From Actinernus sp. WN-2022 (lineage: Eukaryota > Cnidaria > Anthozoa > Actiniaria > Actinernidae), in assembly GCA_030867875.1 (NCBI GenBank), contig JAOWCC010001589.1, positions 78,701,537-78,765,536 on the forward strand: a stretch of DNA of 64,000 nucleotides, given 5' to 3'. Made by a program: the position numbers and the translations under genes. Positions 1 to 11,047 of this stretch are shown here, in pieces. The notes below the pieces were generated by a model. The model was not told the origin of the DNA and did not search any database. It was given only the letters and a program-made list of their open reading frames with translations. Each line of letters begins with the position of its first letter. Position 1 is the stretch's first letter.

Positions 1-207
1 TCTTTTTAAGAACTTTATTGCCTTGTCAAAAGAAATTGCCATTGATAAATAGTGTAACGAGTGACTCATTGGTTTTCTTTCCTGCTTTTAAAGCATCCAC
101 TTTATTGTAAATGTTTCTTTCACTACATAATCTAATAATAAGGTTGAGGGGTCAAAAAGGTAAGTCATGAGCTGGCAACCAGTTCTGAAACTCTGGTCAC
201 CAACACT

Positions 208-351
208 CAATTGAAGGGGTCCGTGCAAGAACAACGTAAGTGACTTTTGATCAAGTTCTAAATTCTCTCTTAGAAAACAAAGAATATCAAGAAGAATTTG
301 GAATTTGATCAGAAGCCACTTACGTTGTTCTTGCATGGACCCCTTCAATTG
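208..351. mobile_element. Palindromic MITE, family A, copy 1
   Basis: The two halves are near-perfect inverted repeats. The left arm starts CAATTGAAGGGGTCC and the right arm ends with its complement, then pairing continues through a GTAAGTG...CACTTAC stretch almost to the centre. Weaker pairing extends outwards to about 190 and 375. It lies in ACTR2 intron 6, just beyond the exon 6 donor. A related copy, with a TIR reading CAATCGAAGGG, abuts the N gap at 17928-18043. No protein is encoded, so it is a hairpin-type non-autonomous DNA element; the superfamily is not identified. Confidence 0.65.
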
Positions 352-395
352 TTAGTCACATTGGTACCCAGTTGGTTAGACTAGACATGTTTTAC

Positions 396-3300
396 CTTGA
401 TGAGATACTTTGTTATGTCTCTTCCTGCAATATCCAGTCTTCTGGTAAGATGAGGCAATGCAAAACCTTCATATACAGGACATATATGGGTCACACCATC
501 ACCAGAATCCACCACTACTCCTGTCAGCAGACCTGAAGTGGGGGGAAAGTGTGGTTAGAGTAAGTCTTAAAGCTTGTCAAGAGATAACAATGCTTGCAAG
601 CTACTGCCACAGTTCATCTATCATCCGAGTTGTACTAAAAAAGTAATGTAACTGTTACTATAGCCTTACATGTATGTATTGTTATGACAAAACAGTTGGG
701 GTCCTGGCCCCTTTAAAATGGGTTGTAGAGGCCAGTTAGGCCCCCAAGTAGAATTTTCTGGCTGAAATACTGTGTACATGTATGTTTTTTTGTTTTCATT
801 TATTGGGGGTAGGCGGTAGCCATAAGATTTCAGATTATATGGTGGTATCTTAAGCAATAGCTTGTCAGCAGATCTAAGGCTACGTTGCGGCACATACTGG
901 TCTAACAATTCATTTAGATAGTGTGGAGCAATACCATTGATTGCTTTATATGTATATAGTAATATTTTAAATTCAATCCGTTGCTCAATGGGCAGCCAAT
1001 GCAGCTGCATTAAGAGTGGCGTGACGTGATCAGACTTACGTGACAGAGTTATTAGCCTAGCAGCACTATTTAAAACATATTGCAGGCGCTGCAATAAGTA
1101 TTTGGGCAGACCATATAACAGTGAGTTACAATTATCGAGTTTTGTTGTAACAAAGGCATGCACTAGCATCTTACATGTATCATAACTTAAGAACTTTCTA
1201 ATACGTGCAATGCTTCTAATAGAAAAAAATGCAGATTTGCAGACTTGTGTAACATGCCTATCCATAGATACCGTAGTGTCAAATACAACACCAATATTTC
1301 TTGCAAAGTCAGAAGGCATCACAGACGCATTTGCTACTTGCATACAATCCAGGGAAGGGGCCGGGCGATGTTTGGCATGAAAGACAAGTATCTCAACCCA
1401 TGATTTTGGTTCTCTCTGTATAAGTTACTTGTTTCCAAATCTAGCAAAACAAGTAGAAAACTACTTGTTATTTCTCCTCTATGAACAAGTTTTAACCTCA
1501 AACATGTAGTTTACAAGTTAGGAAATCAAACTAAACTGGATTAGCTTAATCAGGCTTTGAACAACTGAGCTCAGATTATTTAGAAAAGGGCTAATTTATT
1601 TTTGATACAGTTTAAGCAGAAAACACCTTACAAAAGGAAATTAAATGGTAGTGTATTTGACTTTAATGAAACCGTAGTGAGTATAACCTTATGTTGCTAC
1701 ATGATAATTATATGAAAAGCATGACGATTGGATCCATTAACTTCAACAACAGATGTCAATTTCTTTTTGTACGAGCTTGGTTTCTCTGGCTGTGATTTAC
1801 AATTTTCTTTGTCAATGTTGTGAAGCTTCCTTCACTTTCTTTGGCTCCACTTCGCCATCCACTTTTTTGTTGGTTGTTGAAAAAAAGCTTACAATAGATC
1901 TTGTATGTGTAGTTGTGGGCAATCATCTTTTTCCACCTGGCACCATCAGGCTTTAATACCCATGAACGCATGCAACGCTACAGAAAAGAAATCGAGGTTC
2001 TACTTGTGCCGTCCACATTCCCAGTGTTTTCTGGGTAATATCCAAGATGATGGATCAATATTCAAAGGCCGACTGATCAGGCAAATGTTGCATTCATTTT
2101 GGTTGGGATTGTTGCTACATTTGTACTTGAATTTCCAGGGAAAATTGAAAGGGCCATTTTCAAACTTCATATTCAAGAAAGAGAAAAGAGTGCTTAATTT
2201 AGTGTGGGAGCCTAATCAAGTAACACTATTTACCTTGAGCATATAAAGTAAGAACAGCCTGTATAGCAATGTAGACACCTTCAAACTGATAGTTCTCAAA
2301 CATCACCTGCACGAAAAAGGAAAATAACAATGACAACTGTTGGAAATAACATCAAAAAACATAGACTTTGTTTACTATTAATTTTCAACAGACCAAGGAC
2401 TGCAAAGACCTGCTTCTCGGTTATCTCAGTAGTATTAAAGTGCTCCTACAATCAAATTTTGAGATAGTGACATTTTTACGAAGCAAAGTTGGTATATCTT
2501 TTCCTGTCCAAACGGTTTTGCAATATGACGATGGGAAGTATTATTTTTTGGGGTCCGAATCTTGAGTTTTTATGTCCCCCATTACCTGACCCCATTCCTT
2601 TGACAGAAGTTATTTTCAGCATATGTGACGTCACTTACTCAACTCAACAACATGCAGAGCTACATGTACTTTTTACACAAACCTTTTCACAAACTTATAA
2701 GTAAAGTACAATGTTTTACTATTTTTATACAAAGGAAAGAACAAAGTTTTGAATAGAAATATGCCTTTTCAAAGAGCAACATGTCGAGAAAAGCAAACCA
2801 CTGGACGAAAATCGTGAACTACATGTACAATGTATTTGGAACACACTTCAGTAATGGTGGACGTGATTTTAACGGTATACTCTCTGCAAAATTCCCAGTT
2901 TAATTTGATCCTTTGGAAATATTTTTTACCGATTTGGATATTTCCACTACAGTGTGTCCTTTTGGAAGACAAAAAAGTGGCAAAAGAAATGGTTGAATTT
3001 CATCATAGTGGCAGTTTAAAGCACTGGTCCGTCATGTAGGAGATCACCAGTTCAAACCCCAGCTGGAACAACACTTGGGTTCTCAGAGGAGAACTGCACC
3101 CTAAATCACCTTTAGCCCTACAAATCAATCTATATATCAAGAATTTTAGATTATAATTCAATTTATTGTATACCGCATCAGTGAAAAGAAAATCTAAACA
3201 CTTTCCTCACAACCTCCGGCACTATACATGTATGTACAGATGGCTCAACTCTTGTAATTTAATTGTGACATCAGGTATGGGGAATACATTAGTTTTGCTA

Positions 3301-4684
3301 TGTGTCCTCAGCATTGAAAAGCTGGACTAAAAGTTCCTAATTATGGACCATTGTGTTTTATTTCTGCTGTACGTGTGATTATTTTTCAATATTGAATCAA
3401 GCTGCAACACAAGCTATTACATTTATCAGCAGAGAATCAGTTACTTTACTTTAAAAACTTTTTCTCTCTTCATAGACATGCAGCATAGGCATCTCCTGGG
3501 GTTTTGATTCCATCCCTTCTTATGTGAGTGGGGAATCTGGCATAACAATGGGGCTCCAGGGAGGGTTATTTTACATTTGCAGAATAACCTCTACATGTCT
3601 TCCCTGCAAGGGGAAGGGAATTTGACAGTTGTCCTCTGGGTAGGGAATTTGACATTAGCCCCAGGGGAAGGGGACAACATTACCTATATAAGACATTAAA
3701 TGTATTTATATTAATAGTGCAGAATGAGCTTGTGAAAGCCATAGACAATTTAATCAAACAAAAACTAATATTTTTAAAATAGCTTATTCGAAACAATGAT
3801 TTTCTAATTTTGGACAGCAGTTAACAAATTAGCAGTTAAAAGAAAACTCAGCATTAAAACACATTAAGTTATATTTACGAGATACTAGTAATGCTAACTG
3901 GATAACACCTATTAAAAGTCCGTAAACACATTAGAACAATTCACGAAGGTAAACATTGTTATCAAAGATAAACAATAACAACTCGTCGTTGCAAAGTCCT
4001 ATAAACTTCTGACAGCTATCCAATATTTCTGTACAAACCTCTATCATTTTCTCTCTGTTCTTCATAGGATTCATGGGAGGTTCTGTCAGCAAAACCTAGG
4101 TGATATGAATTGGAGAAATGTTTTAATTCGACAGGAAATATTTATAAAAGTAACCCCACCTACAAATTAGAATAAAAAAATACTGAAGTATTACCTTGCA
4201 ATGGCGGGGATCAATGTTCAACTTGGACTCTCCAAATGTGTAATCCCAAATGTGCTTCATGTCGTCCCAATTCCTTACAATACCGTTGTCCATTGGGTAA
4301 TTACATTCCAACATATATCTCAGCTGACTGGCTTCGTCTCCCACCATAAGATCCTAAAAACAAACCAGGAAGTTACCTCAAATAGCTTGGTTCTCCATAT
4401 TCTGGGGACCTTATGACCAGATATGACTTAAGATGGCTTGACTAATTTGTCTTTCTCACCTTGACTTCTATGTCTCCTACTTTCTGGGAAGACCGTATGA
4501 TAGGCCGTCCAACCATCGACGGAAATATGTGAGCTGGGAAGTTTGATCCGGCATATCCACATTTTACAAACTAAAACAGAAGGACTTGTAGTGAGAAATG
4601 CTAAAAAGGATGGCAATGCAAATCACTTTGACATACCCCTGTTCCATTGTCACAGACGATGACTTTGTTGCCGCTCGCGTCCAT
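396..4684 (-). CDS. ACTR2: Actin-related protein 2 (Arp2), 5' part, six exons, runs off the left edge
   Basis: Arp2 is a core actin-fold subunit of the Arp2/3 complex, which nucleates branched actin filaments. Coding exons, in order on the minus strand: 4684-4637, 4570-4460, 4353-4195, 4095-4039, 2306-2234 and 532-396. All junctions are GT-AG and keep frame, giving 195 residues, about half of the roughly 394-residue family length. The protein starts [16 protein letters not shown] (first nucleotide-binding loop). It then has [29 protein letters not shown] and [11 protein letters not shown] (second phosphate loop), and it stops at DITKYLIK. The start is the ATG that matches the family N-terminus. 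The remaining exons must lie left of the window. Introns hold a LINE fragment and a MITE. DDMKH, DNGTG and the overall match favour Arp2 over actin or Arp3; I am very sure of the family. Confidence 0.96.
666..1395 (-). pseudogene. LINE reverse transcriptase C-terminal fragment (CR1/L2/jockey type)
   Basis: Reading minus, an open stretch of about 240 codons matches the C-terminal part of non-LTR reverse transcriptases. Visible family motifs are [37 protein letters not shown] and [15 protein letters not shown]. The 5' part, including the catalytic YADD region, is absent, so this is a 5'-truncated dead copy sitting in ACTR2 intron 5 in the same orientation as the gene. It is related to the longer fragment at 55400-56540 but is not the same copy, because the residues differ at many positions. 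It could only be transcribed as part of the intron. Confidence 0.85.
1396..2233. other. ACTR2 intron 5 remainder, nothing recognised
   Basis: This is AT-rich intron sequence between the LINE fragment and exon 5. Short open frames on both strands have no family signature and overlap each other. I see no exon with matching phase here. Confidence 0.5.
2307..4038. other. ACTR2 intron 4 with a possible tRNA-like SINE piece
   Basis: The intron is AT-rich. Around 3018-3160 there is a stretch with a B-box-like GTTCAAACCCC preceded by TAAAGCACTGGT, followed by text resembling a SINE body. It could be a tRNA-derived SINE copy of a family other than the two better ones at 5348 and 22030, but no second copy is visible here. 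Around 3540-3680 there are GGGGAAGGGG and GGGAATTTGACA repeats typical of a decayed MITE. No exon was found. Confidence 0.35.
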
Positions 4685-5340
4685 GGTAGATGAGAGCCGA
4701 TAAAACAACGAGAACCCCAGAAATTTTCAAAGATGGCGGAATTTTCACTTCCTCCGCCTCAGCAATCATATCACGTGACTTTCAGTCGACCTGCCCCTCC
4801 TCCTAACCTCGTTTCGGTGTTGCTATCTAAGCTTTTCTGATTTTTTTTGCTCTCAACGTAACTATGAATATTTATTTCGTACGCGTGGGCACGGCGCGGA
4901 CATTTGACAAAGTAAGTGTTATTAACTCGTTCAGGAATCTATATCGCTAAGATCCGAAGAGCGAGTTAATAACTGACTTAGTACCATTTGCATGAGGTTT
5001 CCCCAGATGTGGGGCTGATCAGTTAGTTGAAGAGGTCGTTTATATAAAGTGATGGGTAATTTAGTAGTTATGAGTACCCAACGAGAACAAAGAAAACCGA
5101 ATCAAATGGATATTAAGTTATACAATGTGTTCCTTGAGTTAGAGACTGAAAATTCATCCTTGGAGATAAATATATTAGTTTTGACCCAGGGAGCGCCGGT
5201 TCATTTGACATTATTTTGTAGAAGTACCTCCCCTGGAGGCTGGAGCTAATCATTTAATACAGCACTACTTTCCTCTAAACATTGACAAGAGCAATGACGA
5301 GCCTGTTTTAAAAACATCTAGTATTGTGTTCATGTTCTTA
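4685..5340. promoter_or_regulatory. ACTR2 upstream region, probable promoter side
   Basis: The 200 bases upstream of the Arp2 start codon are locally richer in GC and CpG than the introns, as expected for a housekeeping promoter. No TATA box is positioned convincingly on the minus strand. The rest, to 5340, is unremarkable spacer; a small open frame at 5049-5249 has no recognisable motif. Confidence 0.3.
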
Positions 5341-5347
5341 TGTTAAA

Positions 5348-5592
5348 CGGAGCCGGGGTGGTGCAGTAGTTAAGCGCTTTGCTCTCACCTCTGTGGCCCA
5401 GGTTCGCGCCATATGTGAGTTGAGTTTGTTAGTATCTCGCCCTTGCTCCAATACCCTAGTCCAAAAAACCTCCCTCCTTAAAAACCAACACGCTAAATGA
5501 CAAATCGATCTGTGGATTAGCCGGGTCCTGACTTTGATCAGCCCCCAGCCCCTATGGTTGTTTCAGGTCCCGTTAGAAATTTCTTTTTTTAA
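5348..5592 (+). mobile_element. tRNA-derived SINE, copy 1
   Basis: The head carries an A-box-like GGTGCAGTAGTTAAGCG and a B-box-like GGTTCGCGCC at tRNA-like spacing. The body (GAGTTTGTTAGTATCTCGCC, then AACCAACACGCTAAATG) and the tail (CCCCTATGGTTGTTTCAGGT) recur in the copy at 22030-22275. It lacks tRNA cloverleaf closure, so it is a SINE rather than a tRNA gene. Its tail resembles the 3' end of a LINE family seen at 8180-8340 and 40850-40960. Confidence 0.75.
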
Positions 5593-6500
5593 TATACTAC
5601 ACGGCTAAATAAAGTGCATAAAATTATTAATATTGACAATCCTCTTTCGCAGATAACCTACTCGTCATAGTCTCATACAGCAGTTTCCGTAGCTTGATTT
5701 ACTTGTGTACCCTGAGGAAGGTTGGCCGTGCCAACCGAAATATCTCGGTAGTACCGTACAATCAGCCTTTCATCTTGTCTTGATTTCATTGAGTGGAACT
5801 TTCCCCTATTTATTTCAATTATTTATTGCAACAGCCATTTATTTTAATTACTTATTGATTTTAATTATTTAATTATTTTTAATTATATTAATTTTAATTA
5901 TTTATTAATTTTAATTATTTTAATTAATTAAAAATGTTAATTATTCTTTTAATTAAATAATTATTTATTTTAATTATTCATTCATTTATTTATTTGTTTG
6001 TCCTTGCTTATATATTTTTTGTTTTGTTGTGTAAAATTTGATGTATTCTTTTTAGGGAAAACAATACATTGTCAAAATGTATTGTCGGCTCCCCAACCTT
6101 GTAACGTTTTTTTTGCTAACGGTACCTGTATCTGTTTGAGAAAACTAATAAAACAAATATATATATATTTATTTATTTAAACTTCTTGTACGCTCACGAG
6201 CCAAACTTGACAGTCCTCTCTTACGGTCTCGATCACGGGTTAATCTCGATCCGTGTAATTATGATCATGAATATTCTAAAATAAAAGTAATAAAACGTCT
6301 TAGTTTCATTCCATTTTTATGAACAAATTCTCTTCCAACCAATAGAAACAGCCAAAAACAATAGCTACGAAACAGGCATTATTGATAAGGTTCCGAACAT
6401 ACGATTTGCTTTATAAACGACATTTGGAATTTGAAAAATTGGAGGAAATTAGACGTTTTCATAACCTTTAGGGCGATTTCCATTTTCACAATACAAAATT
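5593..6500. other. AT-rich spacer with a hammerhead-like motif and a TAATT-rich low-complexity tract
   Basis: At 5712-5746 (plus) the order CTGAGGA, a GGTTGGC/GCCAACC stem, then GAAATATC resembles a hammerhead ribozyme core. From about 5810 to 5995 the sequence is almost only A and T, with repeated TTTTAATTA units. The remainder to 6500 is spacer with no supported gene. Confidence 0.4.
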
Positions 6501-6560
6501 AACACCTTGCTACATCCAAGAGCCCATAACCAAGAGCGAGAATCTCCCATACTACCTCTA

Positions 6561-6771
6561 TGCTACGGCATTTTCACAAGTTAGGTTATTTTTAGAACTG
6601 TTTCTCGCTATTATTGCGTTGCAATCATTCCTAAGGGAATAAAATCACAAAAGCGTAGCAGACGTGTCGTTGGTATAACAAAAGAAGCTAATGAGGCATC
6701 TTTTGTTCCGCCACGGGTGTAACCCACTAATTGGTGGCAAGAATAGCCCAACTTGTGAAAACGCCGTAGCA
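6561..6771. mobile_element. MITE with TIR TGCTACGGC and 4-bp target duplication TCTA
   Basis: The left end TGCTACGGCATTTTCACAAG is inverted at the right end as CTTGTGAAAACGCCGTAGCA. TCTA flanks both ends (6557-6560 and 6772-6775). It is 211 bp with no coding capacity. A 4-bp duplication fits several cut-and-paste superfamilies, so I do not assign one. Confidence 0.8.
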
Positions 6772-6788
6772 TCTATATAAGAGATATA

Positions 6789-7181
6789 CACGACTTTCAT
6801 AATGGCCGCCTCCTAATTTGCATAATTTGGAAGATAAATCTGTAGAGGGAAACCAATGCTACCATATGAAAGATCACATTAAAACTAGTAATAGTTTTGA
6901 GTTTTAGGGTAATGTGGAGAATTGCTGTTGAGCTACGAGCATTTCTAATGCAGAAAAACATGAAAGCGAGGCTAGAAAGGCGTCCGTTGTTTTTCTCATA
7001 CAAATCTCTCTAATTTCAACTGGCTGTAACTTCATTGCTTTTTAAGCTACAGCACTCAACTTTCACAAGTTCACTAATGTCGACATGCTATTTCACATGG
7101 CAATGTTCATGTTTTCTATAAATGTGGATAAACAACCGAAACGGAAAATCACATTAGGAGGCGGCCATTATGAAAGTCGTG
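6789..7181. mobile_element. MITE with 29-bp TIR and TA target duplication
   Basis: CACGACTTTCATAATGGCCG at the left end is inverted at 7150-7181, and TA flanks both ends (6787-6788, 7182-7183). The element is 393 bp and non-coding. The TA duplication suggests a Tc1/mariner-like source, though other TA-using families are possible. Confidence 0.8.
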
Positions 7182-7595
7182 TATGGACGCTCTTGGTTAT
7201 GGGCTCTTGCTACATCTCAATGCCGTTCGATGCGGTACTTCTTACACGAATCATTACTTAAAGCGTCAAGTTATCTCACTATGGGTTTCTTGCTAATGAT
7301 ACGTCAGAAGCATGCATTTTCCTTTTATATACCCCAGCCACCAATGGGAGGTGGCCTTATGGCAACATACAGCTTTGCATGTGCAGTCATTAATGACTCC
7401 TCTCGCCAGTATATGAATATTCGGTGACAAAGCATAGGGTAACAAATTTGGCTTTTAGGGTGTAGTTAATTTTGGTAATTGGAAGAGAAGTCACAGGGAA
7501 AATTGTGTCAGATCTGAAAAGGGGTATGAAAATCAAATTTTGGTAGTAGCTTGCTGCCACCGCTTGAAGGAGACATTCGAATCACCTGACCACTT

Positions 7596-7723
7596 CACTG
7601 GAAAAATCGAAACTTTTAGAGACACAGAAGAACTATATTTATATGTAAAAAGTCTGTACATTCTCACATTTTACAGATCGATTTTATTCTGCAAAATCTA
7701 AGTGGTTCGATTTTTTTCCAGTG
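7596..7723. mobile_element. Short MITE, TIR CACTGGAAAAATCGAA, 3-bp duplication CTT
   Basis: The left terminus CACTGGAAAAATCGAA is inverted at the right end, with two extra A residues, and CTT flanks both sides (7593-7595, 7724-7726). Length is 128 bp. CACTG termini with a 3-bp duplication resemble the CACTA/EnSpm group; that assignment is inference. Confidence 0.75.
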
Positions 7724-7733
7724 CTTTCGGCTA

Positions 7734-9812
7734 CAGTAAACACCCCCATGTAAGAACCTGGTTTTTAAGAACCTGTTAGGCTAAGATTGCCCCATTAGAC
7801 CCCCTTTACACCTATTTTAGCCTAAAATTTGAAACAGGTTCTTATTTTAAAATATATTTAGAAATTTGAATCTGATGAAAATAAATAAAACAAGTTCTAG
7901 TTTTTGTTCTGGATTTTTCATATGTAAAAAGGGTATACAATACAGGTTTCATTTTTTAAAGAGTGAAGCCCTTTTACATGTAATTAAATTATTTTTTTTG
8001 TATAAACTGTTTGTCGTATCAATATTTTTCAAGCAACAATCACATTGTTTTTACTTAAAGACCCTGTGTCCGAGCCCGTGGTGCTTTGCGCCAATGTTAT
8101 GATTAGTTTGTTTATCAACGGCCGCATAAATTAAAGGCCAGCTTATAGGCGAACTAAAATGCTCTCGATTGTTTAACAACAACAACAACAACAACAACAA
8201 TTTATTGTACCCTTTGAATAATACAACAGTTATGTGTTTAAAAGTTTAAAATATATATAATTAGGGTACTGGCTTCCAGAAATAACCTTAAGGGGCTAAA
8301 AATGCCAGGAAGCCAGTTTAAATAGAATAATTATAATTACAAGGTCGGAAGAAAGCAAGGGGTACACACACAACATAAACTATGCTAACATACCCACACA
8401 TACACACACAGGCAAAAGCAGCAATAAACACACATTCACACACAGATCTACACTAATGTCATAATAAAATAATCTTCGAGAGCATAAATAGTATTTAGAA
8501 TTCAGGAGAAAAAAAGACCAAAACAGTTTTATCAACTTTAGAAGTGGTAGAAGAAATATCTTTAATATTTCTTCAATAAATCACTTTTAAACTTTTCTTT
8601 AAATTTTGAAAACGAAAACGATTTCATGTTTTTATCCATAGAATTCCATATTTTAGATCCTTGAAATCTTATGTTAAATATGCCGTAATTCGTTCTTGCT
8701 TTAGGAAGGTAATAACACTGTTTTGATGCAGATCTTGTATTATGGCTATGGATTCTATCAATTGGAATAAAGAACGTTTATAAGTTTCATAAAAGAAGTA
8801 CACATACACTTTGGATAACGAATTTCATAATTTCTACCGGATTAAAAACCCAATCGAGCCAACGAATTTTCCCCGGATGCTTCGAATATGATTTTAACAG
8901 TACTCGGCAGGAAGCCAGTTGTTCTGTCTTTAGATTCTAATTCGATTTACGAGTGCGACTTTTCACAACTCTACAAGCAAACACATACTCTTGTTTTTAT
9001 GTCTCCAGTATTGCTTAGCTGTATTTGAAGATCTCTACTTTCCTTGCTAATGATATATTTTGAGTGCAAAATGAAATGTCGTACTCGCACTCGAGTCAAA
9101 CTCACATCGAAGTAACAGCTGAACTCGGCAGATTGGAGTTTGACCCGCGATCGTAGTTTGGTAGCAAGACTTTCTGGACGTACTGGAAGATGAAAAAAAA
9201 ATGCTCGCGATTGTTTATAAGTTAAATAAAAGAAGTACACATATACTTTGGATAACGAACTTCATCATTTCTACCGGATTAAAAACCCAATCGAGCCCAC
9301 GAATTTCCCCCGGATGCTTCGAATATGATTTTAACAGTACTCGGCAGGAAGCCAGTTGTTCTGTCTTTATTATTTGTCGAGTCACTTCGCCTCGCTGTCT
9401 CGGTCCTTTCTCCGGCATTCCTCTACTCTCTACTCTCTACTCGCCACTCTAGACCGGGATTCGAAGAAATATTCGAACTAAAGTTTCATTTAAAAAGATA
9501 TATATACAAAAGTTAAGATAAAAGAAAGTTAGTTAAGCATATATACCTATCAATAATTACACGATAGCCCAAACTAGGGATGGATTTCGAAAGATTCGGG
9601 AGTCACATAACAACAACGATCTTTCTGATTTTCGTAGCCTACGAAAACGATTTGCGCGCGCAAAGCACCATGGGCTCGGACACAGGGTCTTTAAGAAAAT
9701 AAGAACCTGTTTAAGAACCTAAATAGCCTAACTTCCCACTAAGCACCAATTTTATAAGAACCTCTTTAGGCTAACTTGAAAAAACCAGGTTCTTACATGC
9801 GGGTGTTTACTG
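7734..9812. mobile_element. 2.1-kb non-autonomous TIR element, TA duplication, with an internal tandem duplication and a LINE insertion
   Basis: The left end CAGTAAACACCCCCATGTAA is inverted at the right end ending GGGTGTTTACTG, with TA on both sides (7732-7733, 9813-9814). Pairing continues inwards, with gaps, to the AGACCCTGTGTCCGAGCCC block at about 8058 and its inverse at about 9665. No transposase frame is present. The CAGT start and TA target resemble Tc1/mariner. Inside, a segment of about 185 bp occurs twice (about 8160-8940 and 9195-9380); the first copy is split by the LINE fragment at 8177-8773. Confidence 0.75.
8177..8773 (-). mobile_element. 5'-truncated LINE copy with (TTG)n tail and GTTTA target duplication
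   Basis: Reading minus, the 5' part is the C-terminal remnant of a CR1/L2-like polymerase (about 8570-8760; residues such as IRFQGSKIWNS and FKEKFKSDL). This is followed by a 3' UTR and a (TTG)n tail, seen as CAACAACAA at 8176-8201. GTTTA occurs at both junctions. The uninterrupted target is preserved in the second duplicate at about 9200, which reads straight across the junction. The UTR end (TAGCCCC, GGTTATTTC, AGTACCCTAA) recurs in a shorter copy at about 40845-40960. Confidence 0.75.
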
Positions 9813-10550
9813 TACTCGATCGTGAGGCGAGGGATTTTACCTTTTCAGGCTTTATGATAAATAATTGTCTTTGTAACACATTTTGTGTATCACTCCATCG
9901 ATATAGTTATTCATTGGATCAGGCCCGTAGCTAGCCTGCGTCGCATCCGAACTCGCAGGCTAGCCCGTAGCCAGACCAATTTTTTTTATCGAGGCACTAT
10001 ATTAATTAAATGTTACATCGATTTTCTTACGTGGGGAATGTACATGCTTCAATGTACTGAGTTCAAAGAAAGTTGTAGATTGCATGTTCGGTCTCGATTT
10101 CATTGCTACTTAAAGATAGCAACAAATACAAAGTGACGAAATAGCTTGACTGTTGATATTTTATTTGCGTTGCACTTCCGCATTCCGTAATCAGCTGAAC
10201 CTGCTTCAACCCCCCCCCCCCCCCCCCCCCCGATGAATGTGTTGACTACAGACACATTTATACAGGGTTAGCCTCATTCTAAAGTTAAATATTTATCAGT
10301 AAATATCAGCGAAGTGGGCTTTTAACAACTGTATTGTTGGAGTTTAGAGTTGTGCACCTTCTCGCTGATATTTATGAATTTTCTTCAGTATACATACATA
10401 CATACATATATTTTTATTGAAGCTCCCAAAAATGGGGTATTCTGCTACAATGTATACCTATACAAAGCATACTCTGCTAATATCCGAGTAGTTATTTCTG
10501 TCTTTCAGCATGTTGAGGTCGACAGTGCCCCTTTAACGACACTGAGAGTA
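9813..10550. other. Spacer with a MITE terminus and a poly-C run
   Basis: At 9918-9995 a CTAGCCTGCG/CGCAGGCTAG hairpin leads into CCCGTAGCCAGACCAATTTT, a terminus that recurs inverted at about 50365-50385. A run of about 22 C residues lies at 10210-10231. No gene is supported. Confidence 0.5.
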
Positions 10551-11035
10551 AATATTTGGTTCAATCCCGGTTTCTGGGAAACTACCCACCCACCCCTCCC
10601 TTGGATATGCATCGTTCTATTAATGATTAACCATTAAAGGTTAGGGTGAAGTGTGAGGGAGGGGTGGGGTTAGGGTTAGGTTAGGGTTAGGTCCCCACCC
10701 ACCCCTCCCTTGGATATGCATCGTCCTATTAATGGTTAACCATTAAAGGTGAGGGTGAAGTGTGGGGGAGGGGTGGGGTTAGGGTTAGGTTTGGGTTAGG
10801 TCCCCACCCACCCCTCCCTTGGATATGCATCGTTCTATTAATGATTAACCATTAAAGGTGAGGGTGAAGTGTGGGGGAGGGGTGGGGTTAGGGTTAGGTT
10901 AGGGTTAGGTTAGGGTTAGGTCCCCACCCATCCCTCCCTTGGATATGCATCGTTCTATTAATGATTAACCATTAATGGTTAGGGTGAAGTGTGGGGGAGG
11001 GGTGGGGGCTTCCATGCAGAAACCGTGATTGATCC
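10545..11035. repeat. Four tandem units of about 110-120 bp with TTAGGG-like blocks, inside an inverted-repeat element
   Basis: Units begin CCCACCCACCCCTCCCTTGG at about 10584, 10693, 10803 and 10923, each containing GGATATGCATCG and ending in GGGTTAGGGTTAGG-type runs. The outer flanks, TCAATCCCGGTTTCTG at 10561 and its inverse CAGAAACCGTGATTGA at about 11015, form a TIR, so the array probably arose by expansion inside a palindromic MITE. The right border lies just 3' of the LicD-type gene's stop codon. Confidence 0.8.
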
Positions 11036-11047
11036 AAATCTTTAAGG

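Larger units (their letters stand above)
6510..7215. repeat. Outer inverted repeat holding two nested MITEs
   Basis: AAGAGCCCATAACCAAGAGCG at about 6520 is exactly inverted at about 7188-7209, enclosing the two elements annotated at 6561 and 6789. It may be a third, older DNA element into which the other two inserted, or simply the decayed outer part of the same TIR. Confidence 0.5.

Noticed and set aside
88..348. Minus-strand 86-codon frame, similar to the one at 17819-18049
   Set aside because: The resemblance comes from both lying in the same palindromic MITE family, not from a conserved gene.
10660..10925. Chromosome end or telomere
   Set aside because: The TTAGGG-like runs are short, interrupted and part of a 110-120-bp unit flanked by ordinary genes.
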